Assembly: GCF_008642375.1 (NCBI RefSeq)
Contig: NZ_CP029194.1
Coordinates: 1,302,001-1,366,000, forward strand
DNA: 64,000 nucleotides
Source: Streptomyces venezuelae
Lineage (GTDB): Bacteria > Actinomycetota > Actinomycetes > Streptomycetales > Streptomycetaceae
Reading direction: 5' to 3'
Under the pieces are notes generated by a model. That model ran no database searches. It was not told the origin of the DNA and saw only the letters and a program-made list of their open reading frames with translations. Numbering within the stretch: position 1 is the stretch's first letter; each line of letters opens with the position of its first letter. The position numbers and the translations under genes are program-made. Positions 17,301 to 25,032 of this stretch are shown one piece after another.

Positions 17301-18526
17301 CCTTCCCGGAAGTGGCGACCATGAACCAACAGACTGGGGCAGCCGGATCGCAAACGCTGTGACACATAGTCCAGGGTGACAAACGTCTTGCCCATACCTG
17401 CGGCGCTGGTAAGCAGGACGCTATGTGCGGTGCGCAGGCGCTCCATAGGGCCCGTGATCCACGCCGCTACGTCTGCCAGAAGGCCGTTCAACTTGCGCAG
17501 GGCGTCAGCGGCCGCTGATGGAAACGACACCATGTACTCGGCCTGCCACTGCCGCCACGAGGGTGTGTCCCAACCCGTCCCATGCGCTGCGGTCAAGGCA
17601 TCGGCCTCGGCGCCCTCGGCATCGTTGCTTGCTTGCTGAACTGCGGCCAAGGCGATGCGCAGCGCATCGATAGAAGCGTCGCACGGCCCGTGCTGCCACT
17701 GCGCCAGCGCGGTCACCAGGTCCGCACCCCGCTGACGTACGGATTCGAGGTCAGCAGATGGCGAGCCAGCCAGTTGCTGACTGCCGAAGGGGTCCACGCG
17801 CAAGTTCTTGAGGAGCCCTTCGAGCTCGGAGATATCGGCTTCAACGCGCCTGTGCCACTCGTCGTCACCACACAGTGCCCCCAACGCATGCTGGGTCACC
17901 GGGACGCGCACACTCAGCTCTGGCATGTAGCGGGGACGTGCCGCCTGCACGGCCTCCTCCAGACGGTGCTGCCACCATTGGTCGGCAAGAACCTCCGCGT
18001 CGAACCAATAGCGGGTCCGCACACCCGTGGTGTCGACGGTCCTGAAGCGCGTGATGAGGTTCGTTGCCCACTCGACCTGAAAGTCGACCTGCATGCCGCG
18101 TTCAGCGGCGATCCTTCTCCAGCCCTCGCGCCACCCCTCCTCACCCAGGACCTTCTCGTACAGAGACATGCCCCTGCCACCCGTCGGGCCAGTGGGATCA
18201 AGCGGCAGAGCAACGACATACCGAACCAGCGTGGGGTGCTGTGTCAGAGCTGCTTGCACCGACTTGTCTAGCTGCCCCTTGGCGGCATCCACCTGCTCCT
18301 TGGAGAGCCAAAACTTCGCCTGCCAGCCCACCTCTGTTCCGTCGGGCGATCGCCAGAAGCACTCGACTCCACCGTCCCCGCCCGCTCCATGAAGGCTCAC
18401 GAACTCAGCTTCGGGGTGTGGAGGGTCCTCAGCCGCCAGCTCGCAGACGAACTGTTCGAAGCCCGACCTCTGCCCTTCAGGTGACAGCGGACGGATCCGC
18501 GAAAAGGCAACCTCAGGAAGCCCCAT
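14303..18526 (-). CDS. STAND NTPase with N-terminal Mrr-like nuclease (Avs-like antiviral sensor)
   Basis: A 1,407-residue protein. Residues 20-110 form a PD-(D/E)xK nuclease of the Mrr type (GAGGDGGVE with Asp51 and Glu55, then WQAKFW with Gln69 and Lys71). An all-helical stretch follows. The STAND/AAA+ NTPase has Walker A TSAAGMGKT at 373-381 and Walker B VLLVID at 445-450. The remaining 900 residues are helical repeats and a C-terminal sensor-like region. In known Avs proteins the C-terminal region binds phage terminase or portal proteins and triggers the nuclease. AGGGGG precedes the ATG at 18526. It is transcribed divergently from the ABC-3C operon. The Avs label is inference; the domain order is seen. 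Confidence 0.8.
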   Translation of the reverse strand: MGLPEVAFSRIRPLSPEGQRSGFEQFVCELAAEDPPHPEAEFVSLHGAGGDGGVECFWRSPDGTEVGWQAKFWLSKEQVDAAKGQLDKSVQAALTQHPTLVRYVVALPLDPTGPTGGRGMSLYEKVLGEEGWREGWRRIAAERGMQVDFQVEWATNLITRFRTVDTTGVRTRYWFDAEVLADQWWQHRLEEAVQAARPRYMPELSVRVPVTQHALGALCGDDEWHRRVEADISELEGLLKNLRVDPFGSQQLAGSPSADLESVRQRGADLVTALAQWQHGPCDASIDALRIALAAVQQASNDAEGAEADALTAAHGTGWDTPSWRQWQAEYMVSFPSAAADALRKLNGLLADVAAWITGPMERLRTAHSVLLTSAAGMGKTFVTLDYVSQRLRSGCPSLLVHGRHFREGPLLEQLRVRLDLPADLTGDDFLGLLNQAGRSAGSPVLLVIDALNESRPRTIWRDELDTLITKIGRFEHLRVVFTFRSHYRFQVLPDEADMPEIVHRGFEEVEYDAIQEYADFYQLEPPTAPPVQAEFSSPLFLRLLCEALKDQGRRSLDKASMGLDDLADLLLEQTNRRISAQLNAPVADQIVHQAMLGIAERMGGHTRPWIDRGSAHNLLRGIWPDRSAETSLLEALVGEGLLAEDIDPASTGPQRHVVAMAFERLGQHLIIVAATSALNRKDDVRQALTSGSLRQLLGLDALPDPGLLEALSVILGHRGMELTDFRDEIGDEQAIAAVIAGLPWRSDTSISADTVDCVDDALRAQETFDEAMNMLFRLATRPDHALNADHLDALLSARRMADIDAVLTPWLYATRDEGGAAHRLISWAREQDITHTGRETSRLWVTALLWCTGCSDRRVRDDATLAAARLLTVHPEHAPAMLAHFLDVEDDWIIERTCYAAYTALLRSGSVADWHAAAQAAWEVMASEASPLNAALRDELRRIVEAAAERKALPAGVDLDRVRPPYSTSWPISWPKPEDVEPYKENRGDYPKLHFSCTADDFFTYVIKSTLRKRTGIDPQAAARRVLLDAVQLGYSPHLHASFDQHVMDTYGGGRGKPKWIERISKKYQWIAFARVLGQINDHVSQACGRWDPPPPSVPGPQATQLRQMDPTVCDAQPDDTALARPHVPSYDWESFDQAASPGEWIADEGDLPEIPVDVNASLTPKVVLAGTYEWRREGEPKNNCPTIWAHLVSLLVKKQDLDVLLAELTGEDLAEYVSSASGAMYTDGFVGEYPFGQHYVAEAHVRAHEHEEPFSVVTLPTTFALLGEYEYSPTSQISLIAPSPRLFGPAPGQLRWDGARTWRDAAGQSIATVRKVFGGGQNELLIDRAWLDAWLGDQDMTLVWLELLGKDILRTSLNDESPGRLVRSQARYRTDDGQVDFLPSSYDRIEPWPSNGERGASRTIA

Positions 18527-18722
18527 CGTTCCCCCTGCGTAGTACGTCGTAGAAGTGTGTCCATCATCATCCCTCTGCGGCTTCTGGTCAGCACCACGGG
18601 CAGGGGACCGACTCGCACGCACTCGCCCGGAAGCCGATTCACTCCAAGGGGCTGTCCTGACCGGATGTGCCGTGCCAAGATCGAGGTCACGTTCAGTGAG
18701 CTTCGCTGCACCAGGGGGCGTC

Positions 18723-19934
18723 GTGGCAGAGAAAGCGGACCCGTTTGAGGCATCGGCCTCTGCGATCGGCTACGTGTACCAGCTGCGTAAGGCGCTGCAC
18801 CTCTGCGTCGAGCGCCACGGGCAGGGCATCGACTGGTCGGTGGCGATCGAAGCCGGGGACGACATCGAAGAGGTCCACAAGGACAGCACTGTCTACTACC
18901 AGCTGAAGCACAGGGCGCCGGGCGTCAGCCTGACGGACGCCAGCACGGACCTGTGGAAGACGCTACGTATCTGGGCGCATGCCATCGCCGGCCATCAGCT
19001 GGACCTGGAGGAGACGGATCTGGTCCTCATGACGACGGCCGAACTCCCCAGCGGCTCCGCGGCCAGCTTGTTGCAACCGGTGGTCGCAGGCTGCAGAGAC
19101 GAAGCCGGCGCGCTGAAGGCTCTGACAGAGGCCCGGAAAGCATCGACAAACAAGGACCTCAAGAAAGCCTTCGCGTCGTTCGACACGCTCACGGAAGAGC
19201 AACGGCAGGGCATGGTCAGCCGCATTCAGGTGCTGGGCCGTGCCCCCGATGTAGAAGCTGTGGGAGACCTCCTGCTGGAGCGGGCGGTCACGGCGGTCGG
19301 ACACGCGTACGCGCAACCCTTCTTGATTCGCCTTGAAGGCTGGTTCTTCCAGCGCACGATCCGGCAGTTGCGAGCGCGGGACGTTGATGCGATCAGCGGG
19401 AACGAGTTCGATCAGGTCTTCACTGACTACCGCAATCAGTTTCGCCCGGAAAACCTCCCGATCGACGAGGACATTGCTGACCTCGAACCGAACCTCGCCA
19501 CGTACAGCGACCACGCCTTCGTACGCCAATTGAACCTGCTCAACATCAGCGCCCCCAGGGTCGGCAAGGCAGTCCGGGACTACATGCGCGCCTTCACCCA
19601 GCGATCACGGTGGTCTGACGAGAACCTGCTGCTGCCCGGAGAGATCAGCCGTTTCGAACGACGGCTCGTCGAGGAGTGGGGAGAACTCTTCGACGAGATG
19701 CGGGAGGAATTGGGCGACGAAGCGGCAGAGGTCGCCAAGGTAGCTGCAGCACGAGACATCTACCGATGGGCTATGAGCCAGGTGCAGAGGCGGATCCGCC
19801 CGGACTGCGACGAGCCGTTCGTCGTGAAGGGTTCCTTCCACATGCTGGCTGACGATCACAGGGTCGGCTGGCACATCGACTTCACGACCCGGCTCATGTC
19901 CATGCTGGAGCCCACGGAGGCAACAACGCCGTGA
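18723..19934 (+). CDS. ABC-3C system effector: Cap4/DUF4297-like nuclease with C-terminal ABC-3C domain
   Basis: A 403-residue protein. The N-terminal part (about 8-85) matches the Cap4/DUF4297-type endonuclease pattern: SAIGYVYQLRKALHLC, then IEAGDDIEEV, then YYQLKHRAPG. QLK stands at the (D/E)xK site, followed by DLWKTLRIWAH. The C-terminal two thirds are the helical coupling domain seen in ABC three-component systems, ending in a compact strand region (HMLADDHRVGWHIDF). It acts with the two genes that follow, each overlapping by four bases. The GTG at 18723 has GGGGG just upstream. The expected role is DNA degradation when the ABC ATPase senses infection or foreign DNA; this is inferred from the system type. 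Confidence 0.78.
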   Translation: MAEKADPFEASASAIGYVYQLRKALHLCVERHGQGIDWSVAIEAGDDIEEVHKDSTVYYQLKHRAPGVSLTDASTDLWKTLRIWAHAIAGHQLDLEETDLVLMTTAELPSGSAASLLQPVVAGCRDEAGALKALTEARKASTNKDLKKAFASFDTLTEEQRQGMVSRIQVLGRAPDVEAVGDLLLERAVTAVGHAYAQPFLIRLEGWFFQRTIRQLRARDVDAISGNEFDQVFTDYRNQFRPENLPIDEDIADLEPNLATYSDHAFVRQLNLLNISAPRVGKAVRDYMRAFTQRSRWSDENLLLPGEISRFERRLVEEWGELFDEMREELGDEAAEVAKVAAARDIYRWAMSQVQRRIRPDCDEPFVVKGSFHMLADDHRVGWHIDFTTRLMSMLEPTEATTP

Positions 19935-20422
19935 GTGAATTCGTGAACCTGAGCCGTGAGGAGCGGGCACTGTACAACCCGGCGTTCACGGCGGTGCTCA
20001 CCGCCCGGACGGTTCAGGGGCACCGGACGCAGTTCGGTCAGCCTTGTCCCGTGGCGCTCGCCGTGCTCGGAGCAGTGATGGCGCTGCAGCCTGCCGTTCG
20101 AGACCGACTGCCCAGGAACACCAACGCGGGGGTGAGCCGCTGGGTCGAGGAAAACCGGACGGTGAAGGTGGCGATGACGCAGAATGCCACCGCACTGGCC
20201 GCTGTCGTCCGGCCCGGCCTGCTGTTCGCCCTGCAGACCACTCTGCTGAGCTGCACAGATCAGGGGCTGCTCAACCTGCCGACCGGACGGCTGAAGAAAG
20301 TGATCACAGGGCCGACCGAAGAGGTGGTCGCCATCCAGAAGGCTGCCCACATGCTGGGGCGATGGCTGCCCAGCACCGGCAGCATGAGCACAGTGATGAC
20401 CCTGCTAGGAGTTCGGCCGTGA
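19931..20422 (+). CDS. ABC-3C system middle component
   Basis: A 163-residue all-helical protein with the middle-component pattern: LYNPAFTAVLTARTV at the start, LAVLGAVMALQPAVRDRLP, a central helix with RWVEENR, then EVVAIQKAAHMLGRWL and the closing VMTLLGVRP. These proteins bridge the nuclease component and the SMC-like ATPase. There is no catalytic motif. GTG at 19931 overlaps the stop of the upstream gene and its own stop overlaps the ATPase start, so the three subunits are made together. Confidence 0.8.
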   Translation: MSEFVNLSREERALYNPAFTAVLTARTVQGHRTQFGQPCPVALAVLGAVMALQPAVRDRLPRNTNAGVSRWVEENRTVKVAMTQNATALAAVVRPGLLFALQTTLLSCTDQGLLNLPTGRLKKVITGPTEEVVAIQKAAHMLGRWLPSTGSMSTVMTLLGVRP

Positions 20423-22386
20423 CCTTCCAGATCAGCGCCATCTCGATCTACAACCGAGACGGTCGGATCCGCACTGTGCCGCTCCGGCCCGGGCGGATGA
20501 ACATCATCACCGGCGACTCCCGGCTCGGGAAGAGCGCCCTGTTGAACATCGTCGACTATTGCCTCGCAAGCGACGACTACGTCATCAAGGGCGCCATTCT
20601 CCGTAACTTCGTCCATGTCTTCGCCATCACCCTCGTCAAGGGACAGCAGCAGCTGTTCGTCGCTCGCCCGGCCCCCGCCGACAAAGCAGCGACGACGACC
20701 ACGATGTGCGTCGTGTCTCAGGCTCACGGTGCGCAGCCTCCGGCTCTCGACGCTCTGACCTTCACCACCCCTCTCGACATAGCGAAGGGACTGCTCTCCG
20801 ACTTCGCCGGCATCGATCACACCTTGCGGATCCCGGCGGTACGCAGTGCCAAGCCCATTCCACCCTCGGTTCGCCACGCCATGTTCCTGTGCCTCCAGAA
20901 ACAGAACGAGGTCGCCAACGAGGACCTGCTCTTCCACGGACAAAACGAAGACTTCCACCGCACGGCGCTGAGAGCGATGCTGCCGTACTTCCTGGGCGCG
21001 ATTGACCCCGAGCGAGCCCTTCGCGAGCACCAGCTGCGGATGTTGCGACGACAGCTGACCGAAATGGAGAGCATTCTCGCCGCCGCACGCATCACGGGAA
21101 CCGCGTCCGGTCAGGCACGTGCACTGCTCACCGAGGCCATCGAAGCTGGCCTGCTGCCAATGCCGCCGACCGGCCGGCAGCTGACGGCCCAGGAAGTCGT
21201 CGCGGGTCTACGCCGAGCCGCCTTCACCAGATCCGTCGAAGCGGGTACCCAGGGGCTCGAGGATCCGCTCACCGCTCTCACCGAGTCACGCCGACAGCTG
21301 CGCCAGGCCCACGCTCGTATCCGGGCGCGGATCTCCAACCTCAAGCAGGCCGCGCGAGAAAATGACGAGTTCCTCGACCAGGCTGCTCAACACCAAGCCC
21401 GCCTTGCCACGCTCGGCCTTCTCCCGGATCCCGGAGATGTCGAACTCCCCCACGCACGACACTGCCCCGTATGCGGCGGCGCCGCCCCTGATGCGGGCCG
21501 CATCGCCGAGGTCATCACAGAGGATCTGGTCCGGCTCAATGCAGAGTTGACCTCCATCGGGAGCAGCACGCCGGACATCAACGCGATGATCGCCGAGGAG
21601 CAGAACCACCTGGCAGACCTCCGAACCGCCCTTGCTGGCAACCAGGACGAGATCGACGTCCTCACCGCGGGCCGACGGGTAGCCGCCACGCAGGAAGATC
21701 CCCTGCGGCAGGCAGCCCTGGTCCAAGGTCGTATCAGTCTTTACCTGGAGACGTTCGTCCGGCACGAGCAAGTGCCTCAGGTCGTCGACCGACGGGAAGA
21801 CATCGTCGCGCAGATCACAGCACTGGAGGAGCAACTCGGCTCGGCCGTCCAGGACGACCGGTTGAGCAGCTTCATCTCCTTGGTGAGCGCGAAGATCAAG
21901 GACAAGGCCGTCATGCTCGAACTCGACCATTGTGAGGATCCGATCCGACTGGATCCTCGCGCTCTGACGATCGTGGCGGATACACCTCGCAGGCCGATGC
22001 GCTTGTCCGACATCGGCGGCGGGGAGAACGCCATGGGCTATCACGTGGCCACCATGCTGAGCCTCCACGAATGGTTCTCCGAACAGAGCAGGCCCGTCCC
22101 CCGCTTCCTCTTTCTCGACCAGCCCTCCCAGGTCTACTACCCGGAGGACGCCCAGGACGGCACGCCGGTAACCGACCGGGCCGCCCTACTGAACCTGTAC
22201 GAGACGATCCAGCGGACCGTCGACGCCTTGCAGAGCGACTTCCAAGTCATCGTCATGGAACACGCCGACCTCGACGACGAGCCCTTCCGCAGTGCAGTCC
22301 AAGCGCGTTGGAGGCGCAGCAACGGCGACGCACTTGTACCCCGCGAATGGATCACGGAAGAAGTGCCCGAGGAACCGGGCCGCTAA
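20419..22386 (+). CDS. ABC-3C system SMC/Rad50-like ATPase (DUF3732)
   Basis: A 655-residue ABC ATPase of the SMC/Rad50 group. Walker A is GDSRLGKS (32-39). Coiled-coil arms run from about 200 to 470 and are interrupted by a zinc-hook-like CPVCG (349-353). The ABC signature region is LSDIGGGENAMGYH (529-542) and Walker B is RFLFLDQPSQVYYP (562-575). The D-loop-like proline-serine after Walker B is typical of DUF3732. It is the sensor/motor of the three-component system, probably clamping DNA. GTG at 20419 overlaps the previous stop. The real start excludes the longer upstream frame, which lies antiphase over the middle component. Confidence 0.88.
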   Translation: MTFQISAISIYNRDGRIRTVPLRPGRMNIITGDSRLGKSALLNIVDYCLASDDYVIKGAILRNFVHVFAITLVKGQQQLFVARPAPADKAATTTTMCVVSQAHGAQPPALDALTFTTPLDIAKGLLSDFAGIDHTLRIPAVRSAKPIPPSVRHAMFLCLQKQNEVANEDLLFHGQNEDFHRTALRAMLPYFLGAIDPERALREHQLRMLRRQLTEMESILAAARITGTASGQARALLTEAIEAGLLPMPPTGRQLTAQEVVAGLRRAAFTRSVEAGTQGLEDPLTALTESRRQLRQAHARIRARISNLKQAARENDEFLDQAAQHQARLATLGLLPDPGDVELPHARHCPVCGGAAPDAGRIAEVITEDLVRLNAELTSIGSSTPDINAMIAEEQNHLADLRTALAGNQDEIDVLTAGRRVAATQEDPLRQAALVQGRISLYLETFVRHEQVPQVVDRREDIVAQITALEEQLGSAVQDDRLSSFISLVSAKIKDKAVMLELDHCEDPIRLDPRALTIVADTPRRPMRLSDIGGGENAMGYHVATMLSLHEWFSEQSRPVPRFLFLDQPSQVYYPEDAQDGTPVTDRAALLNLYETIQRTVDALQSDFQVIVMEHADLDDEPFRSAVQARWRRSNGDALVPREWITEEVPEEPGR

Positions 22387-22425
22387 GGGGCCGGTGACCA
22401 GGATCCGAGCTTGCCGCCCACTTTG

Positions 22426-23379
22426 TCAGGAGTGAGTCTCGGGCGGCCTGGGCATAGCCGTCACGTCAACCATGACCCGCCGCCTTTTCTGGGACTTCAT
22501 CGGGGTACTCAAGGTAGCCCCGGCATCTCGCAGTGCGGCGCAGGCGACCTCCGCAAGCCTCTCGGCATCTGCAAGTTCTCCTGCTGTAAGAGTCAGGCGG
22601 GGCAGCGGCTTCTCCTCCTTCGGCGGCCTCCGTGTCAGCTGCGGCCGGGGAGGGTTGTGGCCCAAGAGGATTGGAGCCCTGGACACAGCGCGGGACAACC
22701 TATCGCTGATCAACATGGCCTCCACGAGCCTCGCCGCCTGAATGAGGCAGTAAGCGGCGTGGGTGAGGGGGGCCAGGGCGTCACCCCCGGCAGACGATCG
22801 CAGCGAGACAGATCCATCATCGCCTGCCTCCAGGTACGCCTTCGAGCCGAGTTCGGACGCGTGCACGTGGCCAGACAAGATCCGGTACGCCACATAGTCG
22901 TCCTTCTCGCCGTAGAGCTGAGTCAGCCCCTTGAAGGTAACGATGTCGGCCCGCAAGGGATGCTCGTCGCCCTTCGGCGGAAGCTCAGGCTCCTCGATCC
23001 CCGCCGGAACCTTCCACTCGGCCTCGATCGCTTCGGTCCGAAGCTTGTCCCTGCTCTCCGCTCCTTCCTCCTCCAGCGCGGCCATTGACTCGGGCGCCTC
23101 GTCGACAAGCCAGTGCAGGGTCAGAGTGTGTTCGATGACAACCCGGGCGAGAGGGTCGGCCTCAACTCCGAGGCCCGCCTTGGTCATCATGGAGATGGCC
23201 TGACTCGTGCGAGTGATCTTGGCCCACCAGCCGTACGCGGCCCAGAAGAGCGCGCGGTATTCCTCCCGCACTTCAGCACTCGAGCCTGCGACCTCTTCGA
23301 ACGCCCGCACCAGTTCCTGGATCGCCAGGTGGGCGGCTTCGAACTCCATGCCCTTACGGACAGTATCTGGTGTACCCAT
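22426..23379 (-). CDS. DUF5677-family protein
   Basis: A 317-residue soluble, mostly helical protein. DUF5677 features are visible: VVIEHTLTLHWLVDE (about 78-92) and YRILSGHVHASELG with the conserved Ser-x-x-x-His. A basic, proline-rich tail closes the protein. The family is common among actinobacterial accessory genes and resembles HEPN-like helical proteins, but a nuclease role is not shown. It converges on the ABC-3C operon with only 39 bases between the stops and may belong to the same defence island. Function unknown. Confidence 0.7.
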   Translation of the reverse strand: MGTPDTVRKGMEFEAAHLAIQELVRAFEEVAGSSAEVREEYRALFWAAYGWWAKITRTSQAISMMTKAGLGVEADPLARVVIEHTLTLHWLVDEAPESMAALEEEGAESRDKLRTEAIEAEWKVPAGIEEPELPPKGDEHPLRADIVTFKGLTQLYGEKDDYVAYRILSGHVHASELGSKAYLEAGDDGSVSLRSSAGGDALAPLTHAAYCLIQAARLVEAMLISDRLSRAVSRAPILLGHNPPRPQLTRRPPKEEKPLPRLTLTAGELADAERLAEVACAALRDAGATLSTPMKSQKRRRVMVDVTAMPRPPETHS

Positions 23380-23547
23380 GGGCTCAGACTCGCATGAAGT
23401 TAGCGCCTGGTCCGATTAATTGAGGACCGTCGACCTCGATGTGACAGCCGGCGGGGCACTGTTGCACAGATGCGTGGGGGCTCACGCAAGAGCGAACTTC
23501 TCCGGACGGCACTTGAACACTCCACCTGAGATCGGTGTAGTGCGCAC

Positions 23548-23570
23548 TGGTCCCCAACTTTGGTCCCCAA
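23548..23570. repeat. Second pair of TGGTCCCCAA decamers
   Basis: Two direct copies at 23548-23557 and 23561-23570, in the same orientation as the pair at 11602-11622. The spacing is 13 instead of 11 bases. Together the pairs enclose the defence genes. They could be recombinase arm sites or copies of one ancestral element end. No tRNA-like sequence is seen beside this pair. Confidence 0.5.
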
Positions 23571-23608
23571 ACGCCCGACCGGCAACTGACGGGGACTGCG
23601 TCTGCGCT

Positions 23609-24406
23609 CTACACACAGCGAGTGGTCATCTCATGCCGGGATGCGACGGCTTGCAGCTCCTCCGATACCGCCCGAAGGCCGTAGGTCATGATGGGGCGAA
23701 CGGCGCTCACCTCTCGGCCGTGTTCCCAGATTCCGGCCGTCGACGTACTGAAGGGAAGGACGTCGACTCCTCGGGCCGCGAACGGCGCGAATTCGAGGTA
23801 GCGCATGCCACCAGTGCCGCAGAGGTAGCCGCTCGCGCCAGTGACGGCGGTGAGGTCGGCGAGACGCTGCGATCGCTCGGCCCTCGCAGGGAGCCGGCTG
23901 CTGTGCAGAACGCGGCCCCTCCACCCCAGGAGGCGGAGGAGCATCCGCGTGGACTCCTCGGCCACATCGGCCGTCCTGCCAGCCCGCCTGAATCGGAGGA
24001 GCACGGATTCCAGCGCGTGGCGGAACAGCGGCCAGTCGGGGCAGTCCCCGTAGTGCTGCGCGAGCAGGAGCATGACTCGCCGACGGGACCGCTCCGGGTC
24101 GGCCAGCACGGCTTCCCTCATCAGGGTCGAACGGCCGCGAGGGAGGTGGGTGGGGATCGAGAGCCACTGGTGCTGCACGGGGTCGGACGTGCTGCCCAGG
24201 CGGGCGCGGTGCTGGTAGTCGCGGCGGGCGAACTGGACGTCGTCGAGGACGATCCAGTAGTCCGCCGCGAAGATTTTGGCCAAGGTGCTCAGCCGTGGGA
24301 AGAAGTTGGGCTGGTGAATCGCGCACAGGCCGCCCGACGGAGGCTTGTCAAGCGCCGATGAGTCGGCTGGTGAAGCCGGCGTGGACGAGGGACTCGTACG
24401 CGGCAT
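23609..24406 (-). CDS. WbqC-family protein
   Basis: A 265-residue protein with the WbqC pattern: AIHQPNFFPRLSTLAKI, ADYWIVLDDVQFARRDYQHR near the start, and GYLCGTGGMRYLE later. WbqC-like proteins occur in surface-sugar and amino-sugar clusters; their reaction is not well established. The ATG at 24406 lies inside the end of the YdcF gene (59-base overlap) and is preceded by GGAGG at six bases, a strong site. The two are therefore one operon. Its position at the edge of the nucleotide-sugar locus suggests a part in building the sugar moiety. Confidence 0.82.
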   Translation of the reverse strand: MPRTSPSSTPASPADSSALDKPPSGGLCAIHQPNFFPRLSTLAKIFAADYWIVLDDVQFARRDYQHRARLGSTSDPVQHQWLSIPTHLPRGRSTLMREAVLADPERSRRRVMLLLAQHYGDCPDWPLFRHALESVLLRFRRAGRTADVAEESTRMLLRLLGWRGRVLHSSRLPARAERSQRLADLTAVTGASGYLCGTGGMRYLEFAPFAARGVDVLPFSTSTAGIWEHGREVSAVRPIMTYGLRAVSEELQAVASRHEMTTRCV

Positions 24407-25016
24407 GTACGTCCTCCGGGACATGCTGCTCGATGGCGAAACCGAGCTTCGGGTACTCGATGATGCGTTGGAGGTCGCCGACGAGCATGTCGATGACGAG
24501 CTTCTCGTCGCCGATGCTCTTGAGGTAGTCGTCGAACTCCATGGGCTCCGAGGCGCAGAGCACCTCGACCTCGGGCCATAGCTTGCGGGCCGTGGCGTAG
24601 GAGCGGCGCTCCATGTACGGCTTGGAGACGAGGAGCACGGACTTCGGGTGGATGCCGTCGGCGGCGAGCAGCGTCCGGGAGAAGTCGATGTTCTGGCCGG
24701 TGTTGCCGGCGTTCGGCTCCACCAGAATCGCGCTGTCCGGGACACCGAGCGTCAGGGCGTGCTCGCGGAAGTGGACGGCTTCTCCGCGGGGGAAGACCTT
24801 GGCAGTGGTGGGGCTGTTGCCGCCGGTGAACACCACGGTGGGAAAGAGGCCGGCACGGTAGAGCTCCGCTGTGAAGGCGGCGACGCCGAGGTCGTGGCTG
24901 CCGAGACCGATCGCGACGTCGACGGGGCGAACGTCGTGTCGCATCTGGTGGAAGTCCCAGACCAGCTTGGCGTTGTGGATCTGCTCGTCGTTGATGGCCG
25001 GCTGGTTGTCGGTCAC
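24348..25016 (-). CDS. YdcF/DUF218-family protein
   Basis: A 222-residue protein with the DUF218 core: GLGSHDLGVAAFTAELYRAG, VVFTGGNSPTTAKVFPRGEA, then REHALTLGVPDSAILVE and LLVSKPYMERRSYAT. The family binds nucleotide-like ligands (Escherichia coli YdcF binds S-adenosylmethionine) and other members act in envelope glycan metabolism. There is no membrane anchor, so it is soluble. GTG at 25016 follows GGAGACGAGC; the longer frame overlaps the upstream regulator. It is cotranscribed with WbqC and lies 16 bases after the HTH-TPR regulator gene. Confidence 0.82.
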   Translation of the reverse strand: MTDNQPAINDEQIHNAKLVWDFHQMRHDVRPVDVAIGLGSHDLGVAAFTAELYRAGLFPTVVFTGGNSPTTAKVFPRGEAVHFREHALTLGVPDSAILVEPNAGNTGQNIDFSRTLLAADGIHPKSVLLVSKPYMERRSYATARKLWPEVEVLCASEPMEFDDYLKSIGDEKLVIDMLVGDLQRIIEYPKLGFAIEQHVPEDVHAAYESLVHAGFTSRLIGA

Positions 25017-25032
25017 TCGCTCGTCTCCCTGA

